Origin: Burkholderia anthina
Lineage (GTDB): Bacteria > Pseudomonadota > Gammaproteobacteria > Burkholderiales > Burkholderiaceae
NCBI RefSeq assembly: GCF_902498995.1
Contig: NZ_CABVLY010000028.1
Location: 30,226 to 94,225, forward strand
Length of the DNA: 64,000 nucleotides
Direction of reading: 5' to 3'
This document shows, piece by piece, positions 42,141 through 50,584 of this stretch (its first letter is position 1; every line of letters starts with the position of its first letter). The translations under genes were made by a program, and so were the position numbers. Below the pieces are notes generated by a model that was not told the origin of the DNA, did not search any database, and saw only the letters and a program-made list of their open reading frames with translations.

Positions 42141-42397
42141 ACTCGCTCCAGAGAATTCGATCGGCGGGAAACCGGCACGCGCACCGGCACGCCACCCGGC
42201 ATGCCGTCCACGTGTCGTTTATTTTCACGTGCCGTGTCGGCATCGACATGACACAAAGCGACGGCGGATTGCCGGATAACGCATCGCGCCACCGCATGGC
42301 TCCGTGGCGTATCCACATGAAGATCGCGGATCAGCCGATACGTCGCCCCGGCACGTGCCGCCCGGCTGCTGCAATCTCCGCTCGGATGCTCCGATGC

Positions 42398-43672
42398 TCA
42401 GTGCTCGCCGAGCGCGGTGCGCAGGCGTCCGATGTACCAGTTGCAGAACTTTTCGACCTGCCATTCCGAAGGCGCGTAAGGCCCCGGCTCGTAGGCCGGG
42501 TTGCGCGCGCCCTGCTGCGTCAGGCCGACGTAGAACTTGTCCTGCTCGTTGGTGGTCTTCCACACGTGCGTCAGGTTATCGAGCGAGTAATCGCGTCCCT
42601 CGACGGCATCCCGGTGCACGAGCCACGTCGTTCGCAGCAGCGTCTTGCCCGCACTGATCGGCAATACCGCAAAGTGGATGGAATGATCTGCCTGCAGGTG
42701 ATGCCACGAATTCGGCTGCAGGTGAAACTGAAGGCGGCCGAGCCGGGCTTCGGTGAAATCCCCCATCAGCCGGCTGCATGCGGCCTTGCCGTCGAGCGTC
42801 ATCGACTCGCCGGGGCCGGTGAGCGGCACACGCTGAATCCGGAACGCGGTCGCGCGATCGTCGAGATGCTCGACCGGCTCGCAGGGCAAGCCGTTGCGTG
42901 CCCAGATATCGCGCGATGCCGCCAGCGCCGCGTTGTGCTCGCGCACCGCCTCGCGGCGGGCCGGATTGACATCGTCCTCCGTATAGCCGAACACGCCGAA
43001 GGTCGATTGCAGCAGTTCCGGATGACCCATGCAGTGATAGCACTCGCGATTGTTCTCCATCGCGAGCTTCCAGTTGCCGTCCTCGACGATGTCGATCTGC
43101 TGCGCCACCTTGCAGTCGCGCAGCCGGTGCGGGTCGACATACGCACCGACCGCGTCGACGAGCGCGTCGAAGTCGCCCGGCGGCTCATCGGCCGCGCAGA
43201 CGAAAATCAGGCCGCCGAGGCTGCGGACGTGCGCGCGTTTCAGGCTATAGCACGCGTTGTCGGCACCGGCAGGCAATTCCGCGTGCAGAAGCGCGCCCGT
43301 CGGCGCATAGGTCCACTGGTGATAAGGGCAGACAAGGTTCGCGACCTCACCATGCTGTTCGTGCAGGAGCCGTGCGCCACGATGCCGGCAGACGTTGTGA
43401 AATGCATTGAGCTCGAACCCGTCGCCCCGGCTGACGATGATCGAATACGGTCCGAAGTCCGCGAGAAAATATTGTCCGGGCTCCGGAATCGATGCCTCGA
43501 CACCGACAAAGATCCAGTGCCGTCCGAAGATCGCGTGCATGTCCACGTCGAACACGACATCGCTCAGATAGAACGGCGCGTCGAGACTGAAGCCGGTCCG
43601 GCGCGCCGCCACCAGCCTGCGCACATGGTCTGCCTTGTGCGCGACATCCGGATGATCCAGATCGAATGACAC
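42398..43672 (-). CDS. Rieske oxygenase alpha subunit, GbcA/stachydrine-demethylase-like
   Basis: A 424-residue ring-hydroxylase-type protein. The Rieske cluster ligands are Cys95-x-His97 and Cys115-x2-His118. The non-haem iron site begins at ENNRECYHCMGHPEL with His213 and His217. The ENNxECYHC-x-GHPEL motif occurs in the N-demethylating branch (GbcA for glycine betaine, Stc2 for stachydrine) rather than arene dioxygenases. Such enzymes remove a methyl group from quaternary amines. No reductase (GbcB-like) is adjacent; it must be elsewhere. The GTG start is supported by GGGGAAG upstream. The downstream hydrolase may use the product. Confidence 0.85.
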   Translation of the reverse strand: MSFDLDHPDVAHKADHVRRLVAARRTGFSLDAPFYLSDVVFDVDMHAIFGRHWIFVGVEASIPEPGQYFLADFGPYSIIVSRGDGFELNAFHNVCRHRGARLLHEQHGEVANLVCPYHQWTYAPTGALLHAELPAGADNACYSLKRAHVRSLGGLIFVCAADEPPGDFDALVDAVGAYVDPHRLRDCKVAQQIDIVEDGNWKLAMENNRECYHCMGHPELLQSTFGVFGYTEDDVNPARREAVREHNAALAASRDIWARNGLPCEPVEHLDDRATAFRIQRVPLTGPGESMTLDGKAACSRLMGDFTEARLGRLQFHLQPNSWHHLQADHSIHFAVLPISAGKTLLRTTWLVHRDAVEGRDYSLDNLTHVWKTTNEQDKFYVGLTQQGARNPAYEPGPYAPSEWQVEKFCNWYIGRLRTALGEH

Positions 43673-43894
43673 TTTCGCTTCCCCAGTCGAGGTTGTCGGC
43701 GTCGGACGATCGGCGTGTGCGCGCCACGGGATCTTTCAATGCACACACGACACGCGTTGCACGTATCGTCCGCATCGATGAAGTGTAGGAACCGCCGCGA
43801 CGCCACGCGTTAACGCATGCGCCCGGAATTCGGCGAAAAACGACGCGGGGTCGGCTGGCGCGTTCGAGATGTTCCCGCCTGCGCGAGAAACGAC

Positions 43895-44716
43895 CTACTT
43901 CGAGAAACTCAGCTTCTTCACCAGCACGGTGCCATTCGCCGGGCTCACCAGCGAGATGGACTGGAGATCCAGATACAACCTGGAAGTCTTCGTCGTGATG
44001 TCGGTCGGCTCGTCGTTGCTCGGCTCGGCATGCTCGACGTGTTCGCTCAGATACGGCTGGACCAGGCGCCCGGAAAGCGCGACCGCGAAGTCGCCGTGCG
44101 TTTGCGCGTACGCAGCGGATGAAAGCCTCGTGCGGCCACGAACGGTGGTCTTGTTGCCCTTTCCGGGATCGAGTTCGATGATGTCGATCTGCTGGATATA
44201 GCCTTTTGCCTTCGCTTCGGCTGCGATCACGAGCCCTCGCCCGCGTGGCCCGGTGATGACCTTTCTGAGCAGGATCCCGGTGCGGCCTTCGCCGTCGCCG
44301 TCGACCAGGTCGAAGTCCAGCGTCAACAGATGCCTCCGGGCGTGATACCGCAGCCCGTACGATACCGGCACCAGGAAAGTCACCTCGCGATCCAGGCCGA
44401 CCGCAGCCAGGTCGGCATTCCCGCCATGCTTGCCGGCCCCGCCGGGGATCAGGCTGCGGACGCGATCGCCCAGGGACGGAGTGGCGCTTTTGATGGGCTG
44501 CTTCTCCAGCGCGGCGCGAATCGCAACCGGATCGTCGCCGACAATCGGCCGCTTGAGCGGCGTGCCGGGCGTCACGGCGAGGGGGGCGGACGCGGCGGAC
44601 GCCGTGTCGCCGACATTGCCGGCCGCTGCACACGCCGCACCTTGCGACAGCATGATCGCCAAGGCAGCGACGCACATGGCATTCAGACGACCCGACATGG
44701 ATTTCCGGTGAAACAC
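43895..44716 (-). CDS. Secreted hypothetical protein, 273 residues
   Basis: The GTG at 44716 is preceded by AGGAG at six bases, better than the ATG at 44698. A hydrophobic N-terminal segment (AMCVAALAIMLSQGAACAAA) is a signal peptide with cleavage likely after ACAA. The mature part is mixed, with RHLLTLDFDLVDGDGEGRTG and HGDFAVALSGRLVQPYLSEH. I recognise no domain. No membrane segment follows the signal, so it is periplasmic or secreted. Neighbours give no clue; the AraC gene upstream is on the same strand 252 bp away. Confidence 0.7.
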   Translation of the reverse strand: MFHRKSMSGRLNAMCVAALAIMLSQGAACAAAGNVGDTASAASAPLAVTPGTPLKRPIVGDDPVAIRAALEKQPIKSATPSLGDRVRSLIPGGAGKHGGNADLAAVGLDREVTFLVPVSYGLRYHARRHLLTLDFDLVDGDGEGRTGILLRKVITGPRGRGLVIAAEAKAKGYIQQIDIIELDPGKGNKTTVRGRTRLSSAAYAQTHGDFAVALSGRLVQPYLSEHVEHAEPSNDEPTDITTKTSRLYLDLQSISLVSPANGTVLVKKLSFSK

Positions 44717-44968
44717 GACACACTCCTGATTTTCTGGCGGCTCGGTCGACTACGGGATCGGTCCGATGAAATGATCGTCAACGCGCCGGCCGCCCGAATT
44801 GACCGATCGCCTGCGCGACGCATCGCAGGCTCGATGTCAGCCTGGCGGCAGGCCGGCGCGCACATTATCGTAGCGCCCAGACTACAACAATCCACGACAG
44901 GCGGGCAGCCACGCGACTTGCGGCAGGCCATGCCATTCGGCTGCCCGCCGGAAGCCGCCGCCGCGATC

Positions 44969-45784
44969 TCACGCCTGCCCATCCGCCCGCCTGTACTCCG
45001 CCGGCGCCTTCCCCACCAGCTTGCGGAAATCGCGCGTGAGATGCGCCTGATCGAAGTACCCCAGCGCATGCGCCAGCTCCGCGAGATCGACCGGCTCGCC
45101 GCCCGCGAGCTTATCCGCGGCCTCGTGCAGCCGGTATCGGCAGATCACCCACTTCGGCGTCACGCCCACGTAGCTGGAAAAGAGCTGCTGCAGCGTGCGC
45201 TCGCTCAACCCCGCACGCTCGGCCAGATCCCGCACCTGCGTCAACCCGATATCGTGCTGCAGCATCTGCAAAATGCCATGAATGCGCTCGACCTGCGGAT
45301 CGGCCGGCGGCAGCACCCGCAACAGCAACGCCTCCGCCGTCGCGACCATTCCCGCGTCATCCCCGGCACCGAGCACGGCGTCCTCGGCTTGCGCATCGCC
45401 ACAGTCGAGCAGCGTCGACACCGGCAGCACCTTGTCGGTCAGCACATGCACCGGCTTGCCGAAGAACGCTCGAAACGCCCCCGGCCGAAAGCGCAAACCC
45501 ATCACCCTCCCCGCCCCGGCCAGCGTCGTCTCGAACGCGCCCGACACCACCCCGAAAACGCCCGTCCGCCGCCGATCGAACACCAGATTCACGCACGGAT
45601 ACGGCAGCGTGCGCTGCACATACGGCGGCTGGTCGCGCAGATCCCATTCGACGATCCAGTGGTGATCCAGCACACCGGCCAGCTCGGCACACGGGTGATA
45701 GCGATTCAAGCGAAACCGCCGATTGAAGGCTTTCGGGCCGACGACGCCCTTGGGCGTATCGGTCACGTGACGCAAGTCGGCCAT
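44969..45784 (-). CDS. AraC-family regulator (DUF6597-type N-terminus)
   Basis: A 271-residue regulator. The N-terminal domain (HPCAELAGVLDHHWIVEWDL, then RPGAFRAFFGKPVHVL) matches the DUF6597 sensor found in many AraC proteins. C-terminal helices (VRDLAERAGLSERTLQQLFS and LAELAHALGYFDQAHLTRDF) form the DNA-binding domain. It is divergent from a glutathione S-transferase gene 122 bp away, which it probably controls. Confidence 0.88.
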   Translation of the reverse strand: MADLRHVTDTPKGVVGPKAFNRRFRLNRYHPCAELAGVLDHHWIVEWDLRDQPPYVQRTLPYPCVNLVFDRRRTGVFGVVSGAFETTLAGAGRVMGLRFRPGAFRAFFGKPVHVLTDKVLPVSTLLDCGDAQAEDAVLGAGDDAGMVATAEALLLRVLPPADPQVERIHGILQMLQHDIGLTQVRDLAERAGLSERTLQQLFSSYVGVTPKWVICRYRLHEAADKLAGGEPVDLAELAHALGYFDQAHLTRDFRKLVGKAPAEYRRADGQA

Positions 45785-45906
45785 GGCGACGAACCGGGAA
45801 GAGGATGGCGTGATGATGCACCGCGGCAGCGGATTTTTCCAAGACGGGGATACGCGAGCGTCCTACATTTGAATTCCCGCCAACGACCGCACACCGGAGC
45901 CCGCAC

Positions 45907-46569
45907 ATGCCGCAAGACCGTCACCTGACCCTGTACCACTCGCCGCGCAGCCGATCGGCCGGCGCCCGCATGCTGCTCGAGGAACTGGGCGCCGACTACG
46001 CGGTGCATGCGTTCGACCTCTCGACCGGGAAACATCACGAGCCCGACTACCTCGCGGTCAATCCGCTGGGCAAGGTTCCCGCATTGCGTCATGGCGACGT
46101 AATCGTCACCGAGCAGGCGGCCGTCTACCTGTACGCGGCCGAACTGTATCCGGAAGCCGGCCTGTCGCCCGCGCCGGGCGATGCGCTGCGCGGCCCCTAT
46201 CTACGCTGGATGACGTTCTACGGTTCATGCTTCGAGCCGGCGCTCGTCGATCGCTCGATGAACCGCGCGCCGGCCGCATACTCGACGTCGCCCTATGGCG
46301 ACTTCGATGCGGTCGTCAACGCGATCGCCACGCAACTGGCCAACGGCCCCTATCTGCTGGGCGAGCGCTTTACGGCGGCGGACGTGCTGTGGGCTTCGGC
46401 GCTGAACTGGACCACGATGTTCAAGCTGATACCCGAGACGCCGCTCATTCGCACCTATATCGATCGTGTCCTGGCACGCCCGGCCATCCAGCGCGCGCAA
46501 GCGGCCGATGCAGCGCTGGCGGCAGAGCAGGACAAGGCCAGGGAGGCCGCCGCAACGGCGAAGTCGTAG
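45907..46569 (+). CDS. Glutathione S-transferase family protein
   Basis: A 220-residue GST. The thioredoxin-like N-terminal domain (LTLYHSPRSRSAGARMLLEE; NPLGKVPALRHGDVIVTEQA) carries the PxxPA-like loop and the Glu-Ser-type glutathione contact, followed by an all-helical C-terminal domain (about 90-205) with the ERFTAADVLWASALNW N-capping box. Serine is the probable catalytic residue (beta-class-like tyrosine or cysteine is absent in YHSPRSRS). It is divergent from the AraC gene and likely conjugates an electrophile that this regulator senses. Confidence 0.9.
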   Translation: MPQDRHLTLYHSPRSRSAGARMLLEELGADYAVHAFDLSTGKHHEPDYLAVNPLGKVPALRHGDVIVTEQAAVYLYAAELYPEAGLSPAPGDALRGPYLRWMTFYGSCFEPALVDRSMNRAPAAYSTSPYGDFDAVVNAIATQLANGPYLLGERFTAADVLWASALNWTTMFKLIPETPLIRTYIDRVLARPAIQRAQAADAALAAEQDKAREAAATAKS

Positions 46570-46638
46570 TTCGAACGACGGCAGGCCGAACGCGAGTTCC
46601 ACCTGCCGCCGTGCGGGCACCGTTCAAGCGGCGCCGCA

Positions 46639-47727
46639 TCAGAACATCGTATGCAACCCGATCCGCGCGACCGCCTGGCTCGCCGAACTCGACGCGCCGT
46701 TCGGATCGAGCACGCCGTTGATCTGCGCGTTCGCGCCGCTGTTCGCGCGTTGATAGTCCGCCGACACATAAACCATCGTCCGCTTGGTGAACAGGTATTG
46801 AAGCGCGACGCTGACCTGATGCGCGTGGTTGTCGTTCACGGCTTCGTTGCCCTTCATGTACATGTACTTCGCGCCGAAAAAGACGTCCGGCCTGATGCGC
46901 CAGAGGCCACCGGCTTCGGCCATCCACACCCCGGCACCGTTGAACGAATTGTGCACGGTGGTCAGCAGCGCCTTCGCGGTCACGGCCCCGAAGTCATAGT
47001 GCATCCCGACGCCCCAGTTGCGCACGCTGGTCGACGGCGTGCCCGGCGCGGGCCCGTACTTCTCGTTCGTATAGGCCGCGCCGATGCCGAACGCGCCAAG
47101 CTCGTAGTTCAACCCGGCGCTCACGGTATTGTCCGCGCCGACGGAACCGGCCACGCCGCCGAACGCATACATCACGCCGCCTGAAAACCCCGCAATCGTC
47201 GGCGAGCTGTATTTGACCGAATTCGCGACCGGCTTGCTGCCTGCCGTGCGGTCCCAGTCGAACGCGCCGGTCGGATTGTCCGGCAGCGCGAGGCGCTGGA
47301 ACGGGCCGTTGCGGAAGCCGTACAGCCCCGTGAGATCCATCGCGATTTCATTGTCCTTCGCAAAGAGGGAATCCACCATGAAGTCGTACTGGTTGCCGAG
47401 CCGGATGCTGCCGAACCGGTCGCTCTCGATACCCACGTACGCGTTACGCCCGAAGAGGCCGGTGCCGACGATGCTGCCGTTCGCCATCGAGAACTGGTTC
47501 ACGAGCGCGAACGTCGCGCGATATCCGCCGCCGAGATCTTCCGTGCCGCGCAAGCCGAACAGGTTCGGCGTGAAGATGCCGTCGTCGAACTTGACGTTCT
47601 TCCCTCCACCTTCGTTGCTGACATACGAAATGCCGCTGTCGATCAAGCCGAACATGGTCACGCTGCTCTGCGCGTACGCACCCGGCGCGATGGCAAGCAT
47701 CGCGAATACGCCAAACCTCAGTTTCAT
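46639..47727 (-). CDS. Gram-negative outer-membrane porin
   Basis: A 362-residue porin precursor. The signal peptide ends at AYAQ (residue about 19), then SSVTMFGLIDSGISYVSNEG, as in Burkholderia porins, and the C-terminus ends in phenylalanine (ARIGLHTMF). The start is preceded by GGAGAC. It lies 216 bp after the Rieske ferredoxin of the hydroquinone pathway on the same strand and could admit aromatic substrates, but the gap makes co-transcription uncertain. Confidence 0.9.
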   Translation of the reverse strand: MKLRFGVFAMLAIAPGAYAQSSVTMFGLIDSGISYVSNEGGGKNVKFDDGIFTPNLFGLRGTEDLGGGYRATFALVNQFSMANGSIVGTGLFGRNAYVGIESDRFGSIRLGNQYDFMVDSLFAKDNEIAMDLTGLYGFRNGPFQRLALPDNPTGAFDWDRTAGSKPVANSVKYSSPTIAGFSGGVMYAFGGVAGSVGADNTVSAGLNYELGAFGIGAAYTNEKYGPAPGTPSTSVRNWGVGMHYDFGAVTAKALLTTVHNSFNGAGVWMAEAGGLWRIRPDVFFGAKYMYMKGNEAVNDNHAHQVSVALQYLFTKRTMVYVSADYQRANSGANAQINGVLDPNGASSSASQAVARIGLHTMF

Positions 47728-47943
47728 TTTGTCTCCGTCTTTTTTGGAAATTCGAGCGGGTGCCCGCCACGTCGCGGGCGCTCGCCCGGTGCTTCGAAAA
47801 ACAACGCCTTCCCCTGCCCGGATCAGGCTTTCACCCGGGCCGGCATACCGATATTTATTTAGTGATACTGAATCAATGAAACGGCTTATATTCCGCTGAT
47901 TGCCGATTTCACCCAACCCGGGGCGATCGCCCCATCCACCGGC

Positions 47944-48279
47944 TCAAGCGCGCCGACACACCACCCACGCAGCCGAATCCACCTCGACGGCCACGGCTTC
48001 CAGCCCGGCACCCGAACACGGCCCGTCGATACATACGCCATCGTCGAACCGGAACAACGCGCTGTGATGCGCGCACATCAGCACCTGCGACCGATAACAG
48101 GACACGTTGCCCGGAATGAAATCGAGCGGCACCGAAAAATGCGGGCAACGGTTCACATATGCCCACACCTGCTCGCCGCGCCGCACGACGATGACGGGGC
48201 GGCCGATGCACGCTTCGTCGACGACCCGTGCCCCACCGTCGGGCACGTCGGAGAAGCGGCAGAGTGGCGTGGCGCCCAT
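47944..48279 (-). CDS. Rieske [2Fe-2S] ferredoxin
   Basis: A 111-residue protein with one Rieske cluster: Cys45-Pro-His47 (NRCPHFSVPLD) and Cys69-Ala-His-His72 (VLMCAHHSALF), and an alkaline-stable C-terminal strand. It is the last gene of the hydroquinone-hydroxyquinol operon, starting 3 bp after the YciI gene. It might deliver electrons to a ring hydroxylase that makes hydroxyquinol, or reactivate the iron dioxygenase as XylT-type ferredoxins do; both are inferences. Confidence 0.88.
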   Translation of the reverse strand: MGATPLCRFSDVPDGGARVVDEACIGRPVIVVRRGEQVWAYVNRCPHFSVPLDFIPGNVSCYRSQVLMCAHHSALFRFDDGVCIDGPCSGAGLEAVAVEVDSAAWVVCRRA

Positions 48280-48282
48280 GAC

Positions 48283-48594
48283 TCACACTCTCCGCTCGGG
48301 GTTGCCGAGGCTCCAGTCCCACGGACGCACCTCGACACGCGAGAACAGCCCTTCCTTCACGTACGGATCGTTGCCGACGAACTGCATCACGGCATCGATG
48401 TCGTCCGCCTCGATGACGAGCAACGTGCCGTTCATCGCATCGCCCTGCGGATCGAGCGTCGGGCCGCCGAGCCGCACATACACGCCGTGCTGCGCGGCGG
48501 AACGCAGGTAGGTCCGGTGCGTGGGCCGCACGCGGTCGCGCACCTCGCGCATGCCGGGCTGGTCGGTGGCGAACACCGCAAAAAAGCGCGCCAT
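48283..48594 (-). CDS. YciI-family protein
   Basis: A 103-residue ferredoxin-like-fold protein starting with MARFFAVFATDQPGM and having a conserved His-Asp pair region (LLVIEADDIDAVMQFVGNDP). YciI relatives act as small dimeric hydrolases or muconolactone-isomerase-like proteins. It lies inside the hydroquinone operon, 5 bp after the intradiol dioxygenase and 3 bp before the ferredoxin gene, so it likely processes a pathway intermediate, for example an isomerisation. Confidence 0.85.
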   Translation of the reverse strand: MARFFAVFATDQPGMREVRDRVRPTHRTYLRSAAQHGVYVRLGGPTLDPQGDAMNGTLLVIEADDIDAVMQFVGNDPYVKEGLFSRVEVRPWDWSLGNPERRV

Positions 48595-48599
48595 GTCGA

Positions 48600-49472
48600 T
48601 CAACTCCGGTCGAGCACGAAGTCGTACGTCGCTTCGCGATACGGGCCGTTCAGGCCGACGTGACGGGCGATCCCGTCATCCGCGGCGCGCGGGCGATACG
48701 CGACCATCAGCGACGGCTTCACGCCGAAGACGGCATCCGATTTCAGATACGCGTCGTCTTCATCGAAAAGATGCGTGACGAGCGTGCGATAGCCGGGCGC
48801 GTCGATCATGAAATGCAGATGCGCGGGCCGCCACGGATGGCGGCCGGTGGCGTCTAGCATCTTGCCAACCGGGCCGTCGGTCGGAATCGGATAGCTGACC
48901 GGCAGGATCGTCGTGATCGCATACCGGCCTTCGGCATCGGTCCGGTAGCGCCCGCGCAGATTGCCGTGAGGCTGTTCGGTGTCCTGCCCCGAATACATGC
49001 CGTTGTCCGCGGTCTGCCACACGTCGAGCACGGCGTCGGCCACGGGCGCGCCGTCGGTGGCGAGCACGCGGCCGTGCACGACGACCGGCGTGCCGGGCGT
49101 GAACGCCATGTTCTCGCCATACGCGCGATCGGGCATGCCCTTGATGTAGAACGGGCCGAATACGGTGGTTTCCGTCGCGCCGGTGGCGAAGCGATGGTTG
49201 ATCGCATCGACCAGCATCGACACGCCGAGCGTGTCGGACAACAGAATGAATTCCTGTCGCACGACGTCGTCGCACATCTGCCCGGTTTCGGTCAGGAAGC
49301 GAATCGCTTCCATCCATTCGGCTTCCGTCAGCTCGGTCTCGCGGACGAACGCATGAAGATGCCGCACGAGGTTCTGCATCAGCACGCGCAGGCGCGGGTT
49401 CGGCGTACCGTCGAAGCTGGCGACGACCTGTTCGGTCAGCCGCGCGTCGCCGTCTTGATGATCATTCGTCAC
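48600..49472 (-). CDS. Intradiol dioxygenase, hydroxyquinol 1,2-dioxygenase type
   Basis: A 290-residue intradiol ring-cleavage enzyme. Fe(III) ligands appear as Tyr in DNGMYSGQD, Tyr in GRYAITTILPV and two His in HPWRPAHLHFM. An N-terminal helical domain with DVVRQEFILLSDTLGVSMLV is the linker-dimer region of the catechol/hydroxyquinol group. Next to maleylacetate reductase, the substrate is best read as hydroxyquinol, giving maleylacetate directly; catechol is the alternative. The GTG start at 49472 follows GGAGACGAAC. Confidence 0.88.
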   Translation of the reverse strand: MTNDHQDGDARLTEQVVASFDGTPNPRLRVLMQNLVRHLHAFVRETELTEAEWMEAIRFLTETGQMCDDVVRQEFILLSDTLGVSMLVDAINHRFATGATETTVFGPFYIKGMPDRAYGENMAFTPGTPVVVHGRVLATDGAPVADAVLDVWQTADNGMYSGQDTEQPHGNLRGRYRTDAEGRYAITTILPVSYPIPTDGPVGKMLDATGRHPWRPAHLHFMIDAPGYRTLVTHLFDEDDAYLKSDAVFGVKPSLMVAYRPRAADDGIARHVGLNGPYREATYDFVLDRS

Positions 49473-49500
49473 GTTCGTCTCCCTGGATCCAGCCGGCCGC

Positions 49501-50577
49501 TCAATGCGGCTCGCGCCCTTCCCACGCATGCTGAAGCAATTCGCGAATCGCTGCACGCTCGATCGGCCGCGGATTCGCGTACGGGTTCCGGCATGCGAGA
49601 TCGGCGGCTTCGTCGAGGCCCGCTTCCGGCATCCCGATGTCGGCGAGCGCCGGCGCAATGCCGAGCCGCCGATTCAGCCCGAACAGCAGCGGGCCGGCGT
49701 CGGCCGCGTCGGCCGCGTCGGCACCGCCCAGCGCCCGCGCGACGCGTCGCAGCGCGTCGGGCGCCGCGGCATGGTTGTAGTGCGCGGTATGCGGCAACAT
49801 CGCGGCATGCGTCTGCGCATGCGGCAGGTTGAAGGTGCCGCCGAGCGTATGGCAGAGCTTGTGGTGCAGCGCCATGCCGACCGCGCCGAGGCAGGTGCCC
49901 GCGAGCCACGCGCCGTACAGCGCACGGCTGCGCATTTCCTGGTCCGCCGGCTCGCGAACCACGCCGGGCAGCGCTTCGCCGAGCGCGCGAATCGATTCCT
50001 CGGCCATCAGACTGATCACCGGGTTCGCATCTTCCGCATAGAGCGCTTCGACCGCGTGCGCCATCGCATTGACGCCGGAAGCAGCCGAAATCGCCGGCGG
50101 CAGCGACACCGTCAGCGACGGGTCGTAAAGCACGGTGCGCGGCAGCACGCGCGCATCGCGCCCGGTGCGCTTGAGCCGCCCCTCCGTGATCCCGAAGATC
50201 GGTGTCATCTCCGAGCCCGCATACGTCGTCGGCACGGCGAGGATCGGCAACGACGACTCGAGCGCGATCGCCTTGCCGAGCCCGATCGTCGAACCGCCGC
50301 CGATCGCGATGCAGCAGTCCGCGCCGAGTTCGGCGGCCATTTCGCGCGCGGCGCGCGCGACCTCGACCGGCACGTGCATCACGGCCTGCGCGCACACGCC
50401 GGCGGCCCGCTCGCCGAGCACGTCCCTGACGCGTTCGGCGAGCGCCTGCTGCTCGGGCGTCGACAGGATCAGCGCCCGCCGCGCGCCGAGCGTGGACAGC
50501 TCGTCCGGCAAGCGTTCGAGTGCGCCCCACTCGAATACGACGCGCGAAGGCGTTCCCTGATAGACGAAGCGCTCCAT
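49501..50577 (-). CDS. Maleylacetate reductase
   Basis: A 358-residue iron-dependent alcohol dehydrogenase family enzyme that reduces maleylacetate to 3-oxoadipate with NADH. NAD-binding GGGSTIGLGKAIA and metal-region SGVNAMAHAVEALYA and HHKLCHTLGGTFNLPHAQTH are as expected for MacA-type reductases. It lies 7 bp after the semialdehyde dehydrogenase and 28 bp before the intradiol dioxygenase, so both branches (hydroquinone and hydroxyquinol) feed it. Confidence 0.92.
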   Translation of the reverse strand: MERFVYQGTPSRVVFEWGALERLPDELSTLGARRALILSTPEQQALAERVRDVLGERAAGVCAQAVMHVPVEVARAAREMAAELGADCCIAIGGGSTIGLGKAIALESSLPILAVPTTYAGSEMTPIFGITEGRLKRTGRDARVLPRTVLYDPSLTVSLPPAISAASGVNAMAHAVEALYAEDANPVISLMAEESIRALGEALPGVVREPADQEMRSRALYGAWLAGTCLGAVGMALHHKLCHTLGGTFNLPHAQTHAAMLPHTAHYNHAAAPDALRRVARALGGADAADAADAGPLLFGLNRRLGIAPALADIGMPEAGLDEAADLACRNPYANPRPIERAAIRELLQHAWEGREPH

Positions 50578-50584
50578 CTCGGCC

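Noticed and set aside
42398..43672. Aromatic ring-hydroxylating dioxygenase
   Set aside because: The ENNxECYHC-x-GHPEL pattern and lack of a beta subunit gene fit the N-demethylase branch better.
48600..49472. Catechol 1,2-dioxygenase of the ortho pathway
   Set aside because: No catB or catC neighbours; maleylacetate reductase is adjacent, so hydroxyquinol is the better substrate call.
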